Position numbers and translations under genes: made by a program. Source: Gemmiger formicilis (GTDB lineage Bacteria > Bacillota > Clostridia > Oscillospirales > Ruminococcaceae). Taken from it: DNA of 64,000 nucleotides. Shown one piece after another: positions 32,117 through 41,014 of the stretch (the first letter of the stretch is position 1; the number at the start of each line of letters is the position of its first letter). Below the pieces are notes generated by a model. It worked only from the letters and a program-made list of their open reading frames with translations. It searched no databases and was not told the DNA's origin. The stretch is from assembly GCF_018784445.1 (NCBI RefSeq), contig NZ_WQOH01000014.1:62001-126000 (forward strand). Direction: 5' to 3'.

Positions 32117-33055
32117 ATGATCTCTTCTGAGGATGTCCGCCGCGTAACGTTTGACAAAGCGTTCCAAGGTTATCGCCGCGAAGATGTGGACGCATATCTG
32201 AAAGAGGTGGCCCAGGCCATGGACGACCTGGCTGCCCAGAATGATGACCTGCAAAAAAAGCTCGTTGTACTGGCCCAGCGCATTGACCAGTACCGTGCCG
32301 AGGAAGACACCCTGCGCACGACGATGATCAACGCCCAGCGCTTAGGGGAAAATGTCATCCGCGAGGCCAAGCAGAAGGCTGCCGAGATCATACGAACCGC
32401 CAACATCAAGGCCGAGGATCGCGAGCAGCGCTCCCGCGATGATGTGGAGCTGGCCAAACAAGAGATCGTCACACTGAAGAGCGAGGCGGACAGCTTCAAG
32501 CGCTCACTGATCGAGATGTACCGCAAGCACATCAACCTCATCAACAAGCTGCCGGATTACACCCCCCAGCCCGAGGATCCGCCGGTACGCCCGATGCAGC
32601 CTGCCGCCGAACCGGCCCCGGCCCCTGTACAGGCCGCCCCGGTCGAGCAGCCCGCCGTGGAGCCGACCTACACGCCGCCCGCCGCCCAGCCCGCGCCGGA
32701 ACCGATACAGCCCCCGATGCAGGAGACCGCCTACTATGAGGAACCCGCCCCCGCACCCGAGGCTGCTGCCCCCGCCGGGGAAAAGGTGGACACCGTAGAG
32801 TTTGCCATTGCCCCGCACCCGGAGGAGCCCGAAGAAATTGCCCCGACCCCCATTCCGGAGGCCCCGGCCATTGATGAGAGCCGCTTCCAGGATATTTCGG
32901 GCCTGTATGACGAACCTGAGGCAAAACCCGCCCGCCGCAGAAAAGCGAGCACCACCACCAAGCGCACCACCCGCAAAAAGGCAAGTGCCGAACCGCAGGA
33001 GGAGCTGAACTCCCCGGCGTTCGATAACTTTGAAGGCGTTGACTTTGACAGCTGA
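32117..33055 (+). CDS. divIVA: DivIVA-domain cell division protein
   Basis: A 312-residue protein with a DivIVA N-terminal domain (DVRRVTFDKAFQGYRREDVDAYLKEV, the membrane-curvature motif) and a long coiled coil to residue ~145. The Pro/Ala/Glu-rich disordered tail ends in a basic patch (ARRRKASTTTKRTTRKK) and a short acidic end. DivIVA marks poles and septa and recruits other factors. GGAGG precedes the ATG. The basic tail is longer than in Bacillus DivIVA. Confidence 0.9.
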   Translation: MISSEDVRRVTFDKAFQGYRREDVDAYLKEVAQAMDDLAAQNDDLQKKLVVLAQRIDQYRAEEDTLRTTMINAQRLGENVIREAKQKAAEIIRTANIKAEDREQRSRDDVELAKQEIVTLKSEADSFKRSLIEMYRKHINLINKLPDYTPQPEDPPVRPMQPAAEPAPAPVQAAPVEQPAVEPTYTPPAAQPAPEPIQPPMQETAYYEEPAPAPEAAAPAGEKVDTVEFAIAPHPEEPEEIAPTPIPEAPAIDESRFQDISGLYDEPEAKPARRRKASTTTKRTTRKKASAEPQEELNSPAFDNFEGVDFDS

Positions 33056-33108
33056 CACCGGATGTGGTATAAATAAAGAATCTACAAAATAGAGGAGAGT
33101 AGGAAACT

Positions 33109-35883
33109 TTGGCGCAGAACTACAACGACACCATCCATAAGATGCAGACCCCCTTTGAAATGCGGGCCGGTCTGCCGAAAAAAGAACCCAAAATGCTGGA
33201 GGACTGGGAGCAGAACCATGTCTACGAGCAGATGATCAAGAACAACGAGGGCAAGCCCCAGTACATCCTGCACGATGGCCCTCCGTATGCCAACGGCAAT
33301 ATCCACATGGGTACTGCATTGAACAAGATCATCAAGGATATCATCATCCGCTATAAGAATATGTCCGGCTTCCAGGCACCGTATGTGCCCGGCTACGACA
33401 CCCACGGCCTGCCCATCGAGCTGAAAGCCCTCAGTTCCCTCGGCGACAAAAAGGCGGGCGTCTCCAAACTGGAGCTGCGCCAGATCTGCAAGGAATTTGC
33501 CACCGAGCACATCGGCGTCATGAACGAGCAGTTCAAGCGCCTGGGCGTGCAGGGCGACTTTGAAAATCCCTACCTGACCCTGCGCCCTGAGTTTGAGGCC
33601 CGCCAGGTTGAGATTTTCGGCGAGATGGCGAAGAAAGGCTACATCTACAAAGGCATGAAGGCTGTCTACTGGTGCCCCGAGGACCGCACTGCGCTGGCTG
33701 AGGCCGAAATCGAGTACGCCGAGGACGAGTGCGATTCCATCTACGTCCGCTTCAAGCTGACCGACGACCCCAACGGCGTGCTGGCTAAGCACAACATCCC
33801 GCTGGACAAGGCATGGATCGTCATTTGGACCACCACCACCTGGACGCTGCCCGCCAACGTTGCTACCTGCCTGAACCCCAACCTGGAATACGCCTTCGTC
33901 AAGATCGGCGACGCTTACCACATCATGGCCCGCGAGTTGGTCGAGTCCACGATGAAGGGCTGCCACATCGACGAGTACGAAGTCCTGCCCGAGACTGTTC
34001 TCGGCAGCGAGCTGGAACTCATGCAGTACCAGCATCCGTTCCTGGACCGCAAGGGCCTGGTCATCCTGGGCGACCATGTCACCCTCGAAGGCGGCACCGG
34101 CTGTGTCCACACCGCCCCCGGCCATGGTGTCGAGGACTTTGAGGTCTGCGTCAACCATTACCCGCAGGTGCCTGTCGTTGTCCCCGTGGACGATGCCGGC
34201 CGCCTGACCGCCGAGGCTGGCGAGAAGTTTGCCGGTCTGAAGGTCTGGGACGCCAACAAGGTTATCCTTGAGCATATCAAGGAGAGCGGCCACCTGATGG
34301 GCGTGCAGCACATCACCCACCAGTACCCGCATTGCTGGCGCTGCCACCATCCCATCATCTTCCGCGCCACCGAGCAGTGGTTCTGCTCCATTGACGCTTT
34401 CAAAGAGGACGTCTACAAGGCCATCGACAGCGTGCACTGGCAGCCGGCCTGGGGTCATGACCGTATGGCGGGCATGGTTCGCGACCGCAGTGACTGGTGC
34501 ATCAGCCGTCAGCGCGTCTGGGGCGTGCCCATCCCGGTATTCTACTGCAAGAAGTGCGGCAAGTACCACATCACCGATGCTTCCATCAAGGCTGTCTCCG
34601 ACCTGTTCCGCAAGGAGGGCAGCGACGCCTGGTACAAGTATGATGCCAACGACATCATGCCCAAGACCGAGGTCTGCGAGTGCGGTGCTTCTGATTGGGA
34701 GAAAGACCCCGATATCATGGACGTCTGGTTCGACTCCGGCTCCACTTGGAGTGCTGTCTGCCGTGAGCGCCCCGAGCTGCACTGGCCTGTCGATATGTAT
34801 ATGGAGGGCGCCGACCAGTTCCGCGGCTGGTTCCAATCCAGCCTGCTGACCAGCGTTGCCACCCAGGGCGTTGCCCCGTACCGCGAGGTTCTGTGCCATG
34901 GCTGGGTCGTCGATGCCCAGGGCAAGCAGATGCACAAGTCCGCAGGCAACGGCATGGAGCCTTCGGAGATTATCCGCGATTACGGTGCTGATATCATCCG
35001 TCTGTGGGTCGCATCCAGCGACTACACCGTCGATGTCCGCGCCGGCAAGGAAATCTTCCGCCAGCTGTCCGAGGCGTACCGCAAGATGCGCAACACCGCC
35101 CGCTTCATGCTGGGCAACATCAACGACTTTGACCCTGCGAAGGATATGGTCGCGGATGACCAGCTGTTTGAAATCGACCGCTGGGCGCTGGATGCCTGCA
35201 ACAAGCTGACTGCCAACCTGCGCGACGCCTACGACCATTACGATTTCAGCCGTGCCTACCATGCGCTGTACAACTTCTGTGTCATTGATATGTCCAACTT
35301 CTACATGGACGTCATCAAGGACCGCCTGTACTGCGCTGACGACCACGCACGCCGCTGTGCCCAGACCGCGCTGTACCGCATCCTGGTCGACTTCACGAAA
35401 CTGCTGGCCCCGATCCTCTGCTTTACCAGCCAGGAGATTTGGAGCTACATCCCGAAGCTGCCCGGCATGAAGGACTACGTTGTCTTTGAGCAGATGCCCG
35501 AGGCCAAGGCCGATGCCGACGAGGCGTTTGAAGCCAAGTGGGCCCGCATCATGGCCATCCGCGACGATGTCAAGAAGGTCCTGGAGCAGGCCCGCGCTGA
35601 CAAGACCATCGGTTCCGCGCTGGAAGCCGGCCTGACGCTGTACTGCAGCAAGGAGGTCTACGACTTCCTGAACGCCATCCCGATGGATGAGCTGGCTGAC
35701 CTGTTCATCGTCTCTCACGTTGACCTCGTCGAAGGCGAGGGCGGCGTCAAGGGCCTGGTCGAAGGTCTCGGCGTTGCGGCTGCCCACGCGGCCGGCAACA
35801 AGTGCCTGCGTTGCTGGAAGTATGAGCCTTCCGTCGGTGAGGACGGTCTGTGCCCGCGCTGCGCCAAGGTCCTGAAACAGTAA
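33109..35883 (+). CDS. ileS: Isoleucyl-tRNA synthetase
   Basis: A 924-residue class I synthetase of usual bacterial IleS length. The HIGH motif reads GNIHMG (residues ~62-67). A CP1 editing domain follows (WTTTTWTLPANVA, HTAPGHG). DIMDVWFDSGSTW precedes the KMSKS region, which reads KQMHKS. The C-terminal zinc finger has CLRCW and CPRC. The TTG start has GGAG upstream. No T-box leader fits in the 53 bases before it; it is probably expressed with the division genes. Confidence 0.96.
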   Translation: MAQNYNDTIHKMQTPFEMRAGLPKKEPKMLEDWEQNHVYEQMIKNNEGKPQYILHDGPPYANGNIHMGTALNKIIKDIIIRYKNMSGFQAPYVPGYDTHGLPIELKALSSLGDKKAGVSKLELRQICKEFATEHIGVMNEQFKRLGVQGDFENPYLTLRPEFEARQVEIFGEMAKKGYIYKGMKAVYWCPEDRTALAEAEIEYAEDECDSIYVRFKLTDDPNGVLAKHNIPLDKAWIVIWTTTTWTLPANVATCLNPNLEYAFVKIGDAYHIMARELVESTMKGCHIDEYEVLPETVLGSELELMQYQHPFLDRKGLVILGDHVTLEGGTGCVHTAPGHGVEDFEVCVNHYPQVPVVVPVDDAGRLTAEAGEKFAGLKVWDANKVILEHIKESGHLMGVQHITHQYPHCWRCHHPIIFRATEQWFCSIDAFKEDVYKAIDSVHWQPAWGHDRMAGMVRDRSDWCISRQRVWGVPIPVFYCKKCGKYHITDASIKAVSDLFRKEGSDAWYKYDANDIMPKTEVCECGASDWEKDPDIMDVWFDSGSTWSAVCRERPELHWPVDMYMEGADQFRGWFQSSLLTSVATQGVAPYREVLCHGWVVDAQGKQMHKSAGNGMEPSEIIRDYGADIIRLWVASSDYTVDVRAGKEIFRQLSEAYRKMRNTARFMLGNINDFDPAKDMVADDQLFEIDRWALDACNKLTANLRDAYDHYDFSRAYHALYNFCVIDMSNFYMDVIKDRLYCADDHARRCAQTALYRILVDFTKLLAPILCFTSQEIWSYIPKLPGMKDYVVFEQMPEAKADADEAFEAKWARIMAIRDDVKKVLEQARADKTIGSALEAGLTLYCSKEVYDFLNAIPMDELADLFIVSHVDLVEGEGGVKGLVEGLGVAAAHAAGNKCLRCWKYEPSVGEDGLCPRCAKVLKQ

Positions 35884-35894
35884 GTTTTACTCCG

Positions 35895-35932
35895 TCAGCG
35901 GTGCTTATAGTGGTAAGCACCGCTGATTTTTT
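35895..35932 (+). terminator. Terminator after ileS
   Basis: TCAGCGGTGCTTA pairs with TAAGCACCGCTGA around six bases and runs into six T. Confidence 0.88.
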
Positions 35933-35947
35933 CGGATAAGGTGTTGT

Positions 35948-36445
35948 ATGATTTTCGGTTTGTTTTCTGTGCTGGGGGCGGCCGCGCTGGTCGTGATTGA
36001 CCAGCTTATCAAGCATTGGGCCACGGCGGCGCTGCTGCCGGTGGGCCAGATGAATGTGCTGCCCGGCATTGTGGAGCTGCGCTACTGTCTGAATGACGGC
36101 ATGGCGTTCTCAATGCTGGCGGGCAAGCAGGGCTTGCTCATCGGTATGACATCGGTCATGCTGCTGGTCGTGCTCGTCATGCTGTTCACCCGCAAAATGA
36201 CGGCGTGGGAGCGCGTTGCCTGGACGCTGGTGCTCGGCGGCGGTGTGGGCAACCTCATCGACCGCGTGCTCAACGGCGTTGTGGTGGATTACATCAATGT
36301 GCTGTTCATGCACTTTGCCATCTTCAACTTTGCGGATATCTGCGTCTGCGTGGGCGTCGGCCTGCTGATGCTGGTCGTGCTGCTGGACTCCTGCAAGAAG
36401 GAAAAGCCCGCAGAGCAAAAGGCGGACGATGATGGAGCAGCTTGA
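35948..36445 (+). CDS. lspA: Lipoprotein signal peptidase LspA
   Basis: LspA cleaves the signal peptide of prolipoproteins in the membrane. The 165-residue protein has four hydrophobic segments and the two catalytic aspartates in GNLIDRV and FNFADICV, plus the LNDGMAFS segment. The last 17 bases overlap rluD. Lipoprotein substrates in this window include the ABC binding protein and the element lipoprotein. Confidence 0.95.
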   Translation: MIFGLFSVLGAAALVVIDQLIKHWATAALLPVGQMNVLPGIVELRYCLNDGMAFSMLAGKQGLLIGMTSVMLLVVLVMLFTRKMTAWERVAWTLVLGGGVGNLIDRVLNGVVVDYINVLFMHFAIFNFADICVCVGVGLLMLVVLLDSCKKEKPAEQKADDDGAA

Positions 36446-37364
36446 ATTTACCGCTGCGGCCGGCGATACCGGCCGCCTGGATGCCTGGTTGGCCGCGCAG
36501 TGCCCGGCACTGTCCCGCAGTGCGCTGCAAAATCTCATTGAGCAGGGCTGTGTGACGAAAGGCGCCGCGCCGGTCAACAAGAAAGAAAAGGTCGTGCCCG
36601 GCGCAGTCTACACTGTGGAACTGCCCGACCCGCAGCCCATCGAGGCCCGGCCCCAGAATATCCCGCTGGATATCGTCTATGAGGACGACGACCTGCTTGT
36701 CGTCAATAAGCCCAAGGGTATGGTCGTTCACCCGGCTCCCGGCAACCCGGACGGCACGCTGGTCAATGCGCTGCTCTACCACTGCGCGGGACAGCTGTCC
36801 GGCATTGGCGGGGCCATCCGCCCGGGCATCGTCCACCGTATCGATAAGGACACCAGCGGTCTTTTGGTCGTTGCCAAAAACGATGCGGCGCACCAGGCCC
36901 TTAGCGAGCAGATGAGCGTACACAGCATCCACCGCGTCTACCATGCGGTGGCCTACGGCAACCTGAAAGACGATGAGGGCTTTGTGGAAAAGTGGCTGGG
37001 CCGCGACCCGCGCGACCGCAAAAAGATGGCCGTGCTGGCCGACAACGCCGTCGGGGCCAAGTATGCCTACACGGGCTGGCAGGTGCTGGAACGCTACGGC
37101 AACTTTACCTACATTGCCTGCAAGCTCAAAACCGGCCGCACGCACCAGATTCGCGTGCATATGGCATCTACAGGGCACCCGCTGGCGGGGGATGCCGTTT
37201 ACGGCCCAAAAAACTGCATCAAATCGTTGAACGGCCAATGCCTGCACGCCAAGGAGTTGGGCTTTGTGCACCCCAGAACAGGGGAGTGGATGCAGTTCGA
37301 TTCTCCGTTGCCGCCCTATTTTGCGGATTTTATAACACGGCTAAGAAAGGAACATCGCGCATGA
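36429..37364 (+). CDS. rluD: RluD-family 23S rRNA pseudouridine synthase
   Basis: The 311-residue enzyme has an N-terminal S4 domain (RLDAWLAAQ...IEQGCVTKG), the catalytic HRIDKDTSGLLVVAK motif near residue 138 and the RTHQIRVHMASTGHPLAGDAVYG block. The lspA-rluD pairing is standard in Firmicutes and supports the RluD assignment over RluC. Its stop overlaps the next ATG. Confidence 0.92.
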   Translation: MMEQLEFTAAAGDTGRLDAWLAAQCPALSRSALQNLIEQGCVTKGAAPVNKKEKVVPGAVYTVELPDPQPIEARPQNIPLDIVYEDDDLLVVNKPKGMVVHPAPGNPDGTLVNALLYHCAGQLSGIGGAIRPGIVHRIDKDTSGLLVVAKNDAAHQALSEQMSVHSIHRVYHAVAYGNLKDDEGFVEKWLGRDPRDRKKMAVLADNAVGAKYAYTGWQVLERYGNFTYIACKLKTGRTHQIRVHMASTGHPLAGDAVYGPKNCIKSLNGQCLHAKELGFVHPRTGEWMQFDSPLPPYFADFITRLRKEHRA

Positions 37365-38188
37365 AACCACCCCTCGGCGATACCCTTGTGATCTGTGATA
37401 TGGATAATACGCTGCTGACCGCCAAGGAGGGCATCCCGGCCTGCAACCGTGCGGTTATCCGGCTGTACACCGGCATGGGTGGGCTGTTCACGGTCGCCAC
37501 CGGCCGCCCGCCGGAGTCCATCCGCGCGGCGCTGGGAAATCTGAAGCTGTCGCTGCCGGCTATCTCCTGCAACGGTGCGCTGCTGTATGATTTTTCTACG
37601 GAATCGGTGCTGCACCGCTCGACATTGAACCGGGAGCAGGCCACGACGGCCATCATCGATATCCTGGCGAAATTCCCGCGTATGGGCGTGGAGGTCATGG
37701 CGGGCAACGGCGAAATGTACGTCATCCACGCCAACGAAGTGACCCACGCCCACCAGGTGGACGAGCACCTGGGCAGCATCGCCTGCCCGGTGGAAAGCGT
37801 ACCCGACGGCTGGGTCAAGGTCGTGTTTGCCTCTGACCCCGAGAGCATCCGCAAGCTGGGGCAGTACGCAAAGACAAAGTATTATGGCCGAGACAACTAC
37901 TTCCTTGCCACCAACAGCATTTACTTAGAGATCATGCCCGGCGGCGTCAGCAAGGCCAGCGGCCTGCACGATTTGTGCGCCTTGATGAGCAAATCCATGA
38001 AGAACACCGTCGTCATCGGCGACTATTACAACGATTTGGAGATCATGCGGGAGGCCGGATACGCGGTGGCCGTTGCCAACGCCCCGGCCGAGGTGAAAGC
38101 TGCCGCCGACCATGTAACGACCTGCACCTGCGCCGAGGGCGCGGTAGGCGAGTATCTGTACAGCCTGATCGGTAAGACCGACGAATAA
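37361..38188 (+). CDS. Cof-type HAD phosphatase
   Basis: A 275-residue HAD hydrolase of the Cof/YidA group: motif I DMDNTLL, motif II TVATGRPPESI, motif III/IV GVSKASGLHDL and VIGDYYNDLEIM with a C2-type cap domain. These enzymes remove phosphate from sugar phosphates or flavin nucleotides; the substrate here is unknown. The start overlaps the rluD stop (ATGA) and has AAAGGA upstream. Confidence 0.88.
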   Translation: MKPPLGDTLVICDMDNTLLTAKEGIPACNRAVIRLYTGMGGLFTVATGRPPESIRAALGNLKLSLPAISCNGALLYDFSTESVLHRSTLNREQATTAIIDILAKFPRMGVEVMAGNGEMYVIHANEVTHAHQVDEHLGSIACPVESVPDGWVKVVFASDPESIRKLGQYAKTKYYGRDNYFLATNSIYLEIMPGGVSKASGLHDLCALMSKSMKNTVVIGDYYNDLEIMREAGYAVAVANAPAEVKAAADHVTTCTCAEGAVGEYLYSLIGKTDE

Positions 38189-38212
38189 CCGCATCACAAA
38201 GAGGGTTTGACG

Positions 38213-38686
38213 ATGAAAGTCAGTGAACTGATGGACCCGAAGGGCGTGCTGCTCTACGCCAAAATCGATAACTCCGCCGACGCGCTCGGCATTCTGGTGG
38301 AATTGCAGGAGGGGATCGGCGTCATCACCAACGGCAACGCCTACTATAACGCGGTAAGCCAGCGGGAGACCTTCGGCGGTACCACGGCCATCGGCGGCGG
38401 TATCGCGCTGCCCCACGCCAGCAACGCGGGTGTGTCCGCGCCGGGCATCTCGGCACTGCTTCTGCGCCGCGGTGTGGACTGGGGTGCGCCCGATGGACAA
38501 CCGGTGGACCTGGTGTTCATGATTGCCGTGCCGCCCAAAAGCGAGAGCCTGCATTTGCAGATTTTGGCGCGGCTCGTGAACCTGCTGGGCCGCCGTGACC
38601 TGGTGGAGGCCCTGCGCACCGCCAGCAACCCCCAGCGCTTTGTGGAACTGATTGCCAAAACCGAAAACGCCTGCTTTGCAGATTGA
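38213..38686 (+). CDS. PTS EIIA (fructose/mannitol-type) domain protein
   Basis: The 157-residue protein is a stand-alone PTS IIA-2 domain with the phosphorylatable His68 in GGIALPHAS. No EIIB/EIIC genes are near, so it may serve a distant permease or act as a regulatory IIA. ATG 38213 has GAGGG seven bases upstream; a TTG six bases earlier is less likely. A terminator follows directly. Confidence 0.87.
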   Translation: MKVSELMDPKGVLLYAKIDNSADALGILVELQEGIGVITNGNAYYNAVSQRETFGGTTAIGGGIALPHASNAGVSAPGISALLLRRGVDWGAPDGQPVDLVFMIAVPPKSESLHLQILARLVNLLGRRDLVEALRTASNPQRFVELIAKTENACFAD

Positions 38687-38690
38687 CAGG

Positions 38691-38732
38691 GAACATCCCG
38701 GCTTTTACAGGAGGCCGGGATGTTCGTTTTTA
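38691..38732 (+). terminator. Terminator after the PTS IIA gene
   Basis: GAACATCCCGGC pairs with GCCGGGATGTTC, followed by GTTTTT. Confidence 0.9.
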
Positions 38733-38796
38733 ACAAGAACTGGCAATATCCACAAAAAAACATCAAAAAGCGTGGCGGTATTATACGCATTTGTTC

Positions 38797-38839
38797 TTGC
38801 TTTAAGCCACTAAAGTGTGCTATACTTTAAAGCACTAAA
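38797..38839 (+). promoter_or_regulatory. Promoter with direct-repeat operator ahead of the ABC importer
   Basis: TTGCTT (38797-38802), 18 bases, TATACT (38821-38826). Two near-identical words, TTTAAGCCACTAAA (38801-38814) and TTTAAAGCACTAAA (38826-38839), are 25 bases apart and flank the -10 box, a good position for a repressor. Confidence 0.65.
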
Positions 38840-38843
38840 CCGG

Positions 38844-38903
38844 CTGCGCTGGAGGGACTTGTTTGAGGAAGCAAGTGTACACCTGAAACAAAAGGTTGCG
38901 CAG
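38844..38903 (+). other. Structured leader of the ABC importer mRNA
   Basis: CTGCGC (38844-38849) can pair with GCGCAG (38898-38903), enclosing an ACTTG/CAAGT stem (38857-38876). It lies between the promoter and the GGAGG of the first gene. No known riboswitch or T-box consensus is seen. Confidence 0.35.
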
Positions 38904-38927
38904 TGGGTACTATTTGGAGGAATAGAC

Positions 38928-39968
38928 ATGAAAAAAGCAGTTTCCCTTATGATGGCAGCCGCCATGACCATGGGCCTGGCCGCCTGCGGATCTTCCGCTT
39001 CTACGGATACCGCCGCATCCACCGCTGACGCCGCTTCCACCACCGAAGCCGCCGAGAGCACCGCAGACAGCGCTGCTGCCGCCGACGGCAAGGTTTACAA
39101 TGTCGGCATCTGCCAGCTGGTTCAGCACGAAGCGCTGGACGCTGCGACCCAGGGCTTCAAGGACGCTTTGGTCGAGAAGCTGGGCGAGGGCAATGTAAAA
39201 TTTGATGAGCAGAACGCCTCCGGCGATTCCGCCAACTGCGCTACCATTGTGAACGGTTTTGTCTCCAACGGCGTTGACCTGATCCTGGCCAACGCTACCG
39301 CGCCGCTGCAGGCCGCCGCCCAGGCTACTGCCGATATCCCGGTGCTGGGCACCTCCGTTACCGACTACGCCACCGCGCTGGATATCAGCGATTGGACCGG
39401 CACCGTCGGCAACAACATCTCCGGCACCTCTGACCTGGCCCCGCTGGACCAGCAGGCAGCTATGATCAAAGAGCTGTTCCCTGACGCCAAGAGCGTCGGC
39501 CTGCTCTACTGCAGCGCCGAGCCGAACTCCGTCTACCAGTGTGACGTCATCGAGGGCTACCTGACGGAGGAGGGCTATACCGTCGCCCGCTACGCCTTCA
39601 CCGACACGAACGACGTTACCTCCGTTGCCCAGAGCGCGGCCGACAACTCCGATGTCATCTACATCCCCACCGATAACACCGCCGCCTCCAACACTGAGGC
39701 TATCGCCAATGTCGTGCTGCCCGCGCAGGTTCCTGTTGTGGCTGGTGAGGAAGGCATCTGCTCTGGCTGCGGCGCTGCCACACTGTCCATCAGCTACTAC
39801 GATCTGGGCTACGCCACCGGTGAGATGGCCGCTAAGATTCTGGCCGAGGGTGCTGACATCTCCACCATGCCGGTCGAGTTCGCCCCCAACGTCACCAAGA
39901 AATACAACGCCGCCAACTGCGAAGCCCTCGGCATCACGCCGCCGGACGACTACGTGGCCATCGGCTGA
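38928..39968 (+). CDS. ABC importer substrate-binding lipoprotein (TrpX-like)
   Basis: A 346-residue lipoprotein: signal peptide with lipobox LAAC (Cys20), a Ser/Thr/Ala linker, then a two-lobe periplasmic-binding fold of the ABC_sub_bind family (VYNVGICQLVQHEALDAATQGFKDALVEKL ... SVGLLYCSAEPNS). Relatives bind tryptophan or tyrosine (TrpX). The substrate is inferred from family only. The ATG is set by GGAGG and the signal peptide. Permease and ATPase genes follow. Confidence 0.88.
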   Translation: MKKAVSLMMAAAMTMGLAACGSSASTDTAASTADAASTTEAAESTADSAAAADGKVYNVGICQLVQHEALDAATQGFKDALVEKLGEGNVKFDEQNASGDSANCATIVNGFVSNGVDLILANATAPLQAAAQATADIPVLGTSVTDYATALDISDWTGTVGNNISGTSDLAPLDQQAAMIKELFPDAKSVGLLYCSAEPNSVYQCDVIEGYLTEEGYTVARYAFTDTNDVTSVAQSAADNSDVIYIPTDNTAASNTEAIANVVLPAQVPVVAGEEGICSGCGAATLSISYYDLGYATGEMAAKILAEGADISTMPVEFAPNVTKKYNAANCEALGITPPDDYVAIG

Positions 39969-39997
39969 TAACCGGAACAGCGACTAAAAATCATCAT

Positions 39998-40040
39998 AAC
40001 AGCGAGGAAGGGGAGACATCTCTCTTTCCCCGCTGTTTTG
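39998..40040 (+). other. Hairpin between binding-protein and permease genes
   Basis: AACAGCG...AAGGGGAGA pairs with TCTC...TTCCCCGCTGTT and is followed by a short TTTT. It may partly terminate or stabilise the upstream mRNA so that the binding protein is made in excess over the permease. Confidence 0.6.
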
Positions 40041-40066
40041 GTGCTTTATGAAATGAGGATGTTTTT

Positions 40067-41014
40067 ATGGATTTCCTGACCTCCCTGATAAACTCGATGC
40101 CCGGTGCCGTCGCGCAGGGCCTTATCTGGGGCATTATGGCTATCGGCGTCTACATCACCTATCGTATTCTGGATGTGGCGGATCTGACCGTGGACGGCTC
40201 CCTCGGTACCGGTGGCGCAGTCTGCGTTGTGCTGGTCCTGAACGGCGCGCCGGTGGGCGTCGCCTTGGTGGCGGCCACGCTGGCCGGTATGCTGGCGGGC
40301 CTTGTCACCGGCTTGTTCCACACGGCCTGCGGCATCCCGGCAATTCTGGCCGGTATCCTGACCCAGCTCGCGCTGTATTCTGTCAACCTGCGCATCATGG
40401 GCACCGGCACAGGCGGCGGCAAAGCCAACCTGCCCATTAGCGTGGACAAATACAGCCTGCTGGTCTCCGCACGCTATGTGCGCAAACTGGCGCTCAATAA
40501 CCCAATTCTGGTGCTGGTCATCTTCTGCGCGGTGCTGATTGGCGTGCTGTATTGGTTCTTCGGCACCGAGCTTGGCTGCTCGCTGCGTGCTACGGGTGCG
40601 AACCAGCATATGGCCCGTGCCCAGGGCATCAACACGAACATTACCATCGTGCTGGGCCTGATGGTCTCCAACGGCCTAGTCGCGCTGGCTGGCGGTCTGC
40701 TGGCGCAGTACCAGGGCTTCTCCGATATCAACATGGGCCGCGGCGCTATCGTTATCGGTCTGGCAGCTGTCATCATCGGTGAGGTCATCTTCGGCAAAAT
40801 CTTCCGCAACTTTGCCCTCAAGCTGACGGCAGCGGTCATCGGTGCTATCATCTACTACATTGTCATGAACTTCGTGCTGCGCATGGGTCTGTCCACCGAC
40901 GACCTCAAGCTGCTGACTGCGCTGGTTGTGGCTATTTTCCTGACCATCCCGTACTGGAAAGGCAAATACTTCACGAAAACGCCGGTGAAAAAGGGAGGCA
41001 AGGACAATGCTTGA
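40067..41014 (+). CDS. ABC importer permease (TrpY-like)
   Basis: The 315-residue protein has eight to ten membrane segments and belongs to the branched-chain-type (LivH-like) permease group, with the ADLTVDGSLGTGGAVC segment early and ATGANQHMARAQGIN in the cytoplasmic coupling loop. It pairs with the binding protein upstream and the ATPase downstream, whose start overlaps its end by eight bases. Confidence 0.9.
   Translation: MDFLTSLINSMPGAVAQGLIWGIMAIGVYITYRILDVADLTVDGSLGTGGAVCVVLVLNGAPVGVALVAATLAGMLAGLVTGLFHTACGIPAILAGILTQLALYSVNLRIMGTGTGGGKANLPISVDKYSLLVSARYVRKLALNNPILVLVIFCAVLIGVLYWFFGTELGCSLRATGANQHMARAQGINTNITIVLGLMVSNGLVALAGGLLAQYQGFSDINMGRGAIVIGLAAVIIGEVIFGKIFRNFALKLTAAVIGAIIYYIVMNFVLRMGLSTDDLKLLTALVVAIFLTIPYWKGKYFTKTPVKKGGKDNA

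Noticed and set aside
33056-33108. A T-box leader before ileS
   Set aside because: Only 53 bases are available and no T-box sequence or terminator is present.
33082-35787. A 901-codon open frame antisense to ileS
   Set aside because: It mirrors the ileS frame, has no ribosome binding site and no recognisable domain. Long antisense frames are common in GC-rich genes; similar cases at 5040-7508, 23220-25163 and 26427-28607 were dropped for the same reason.
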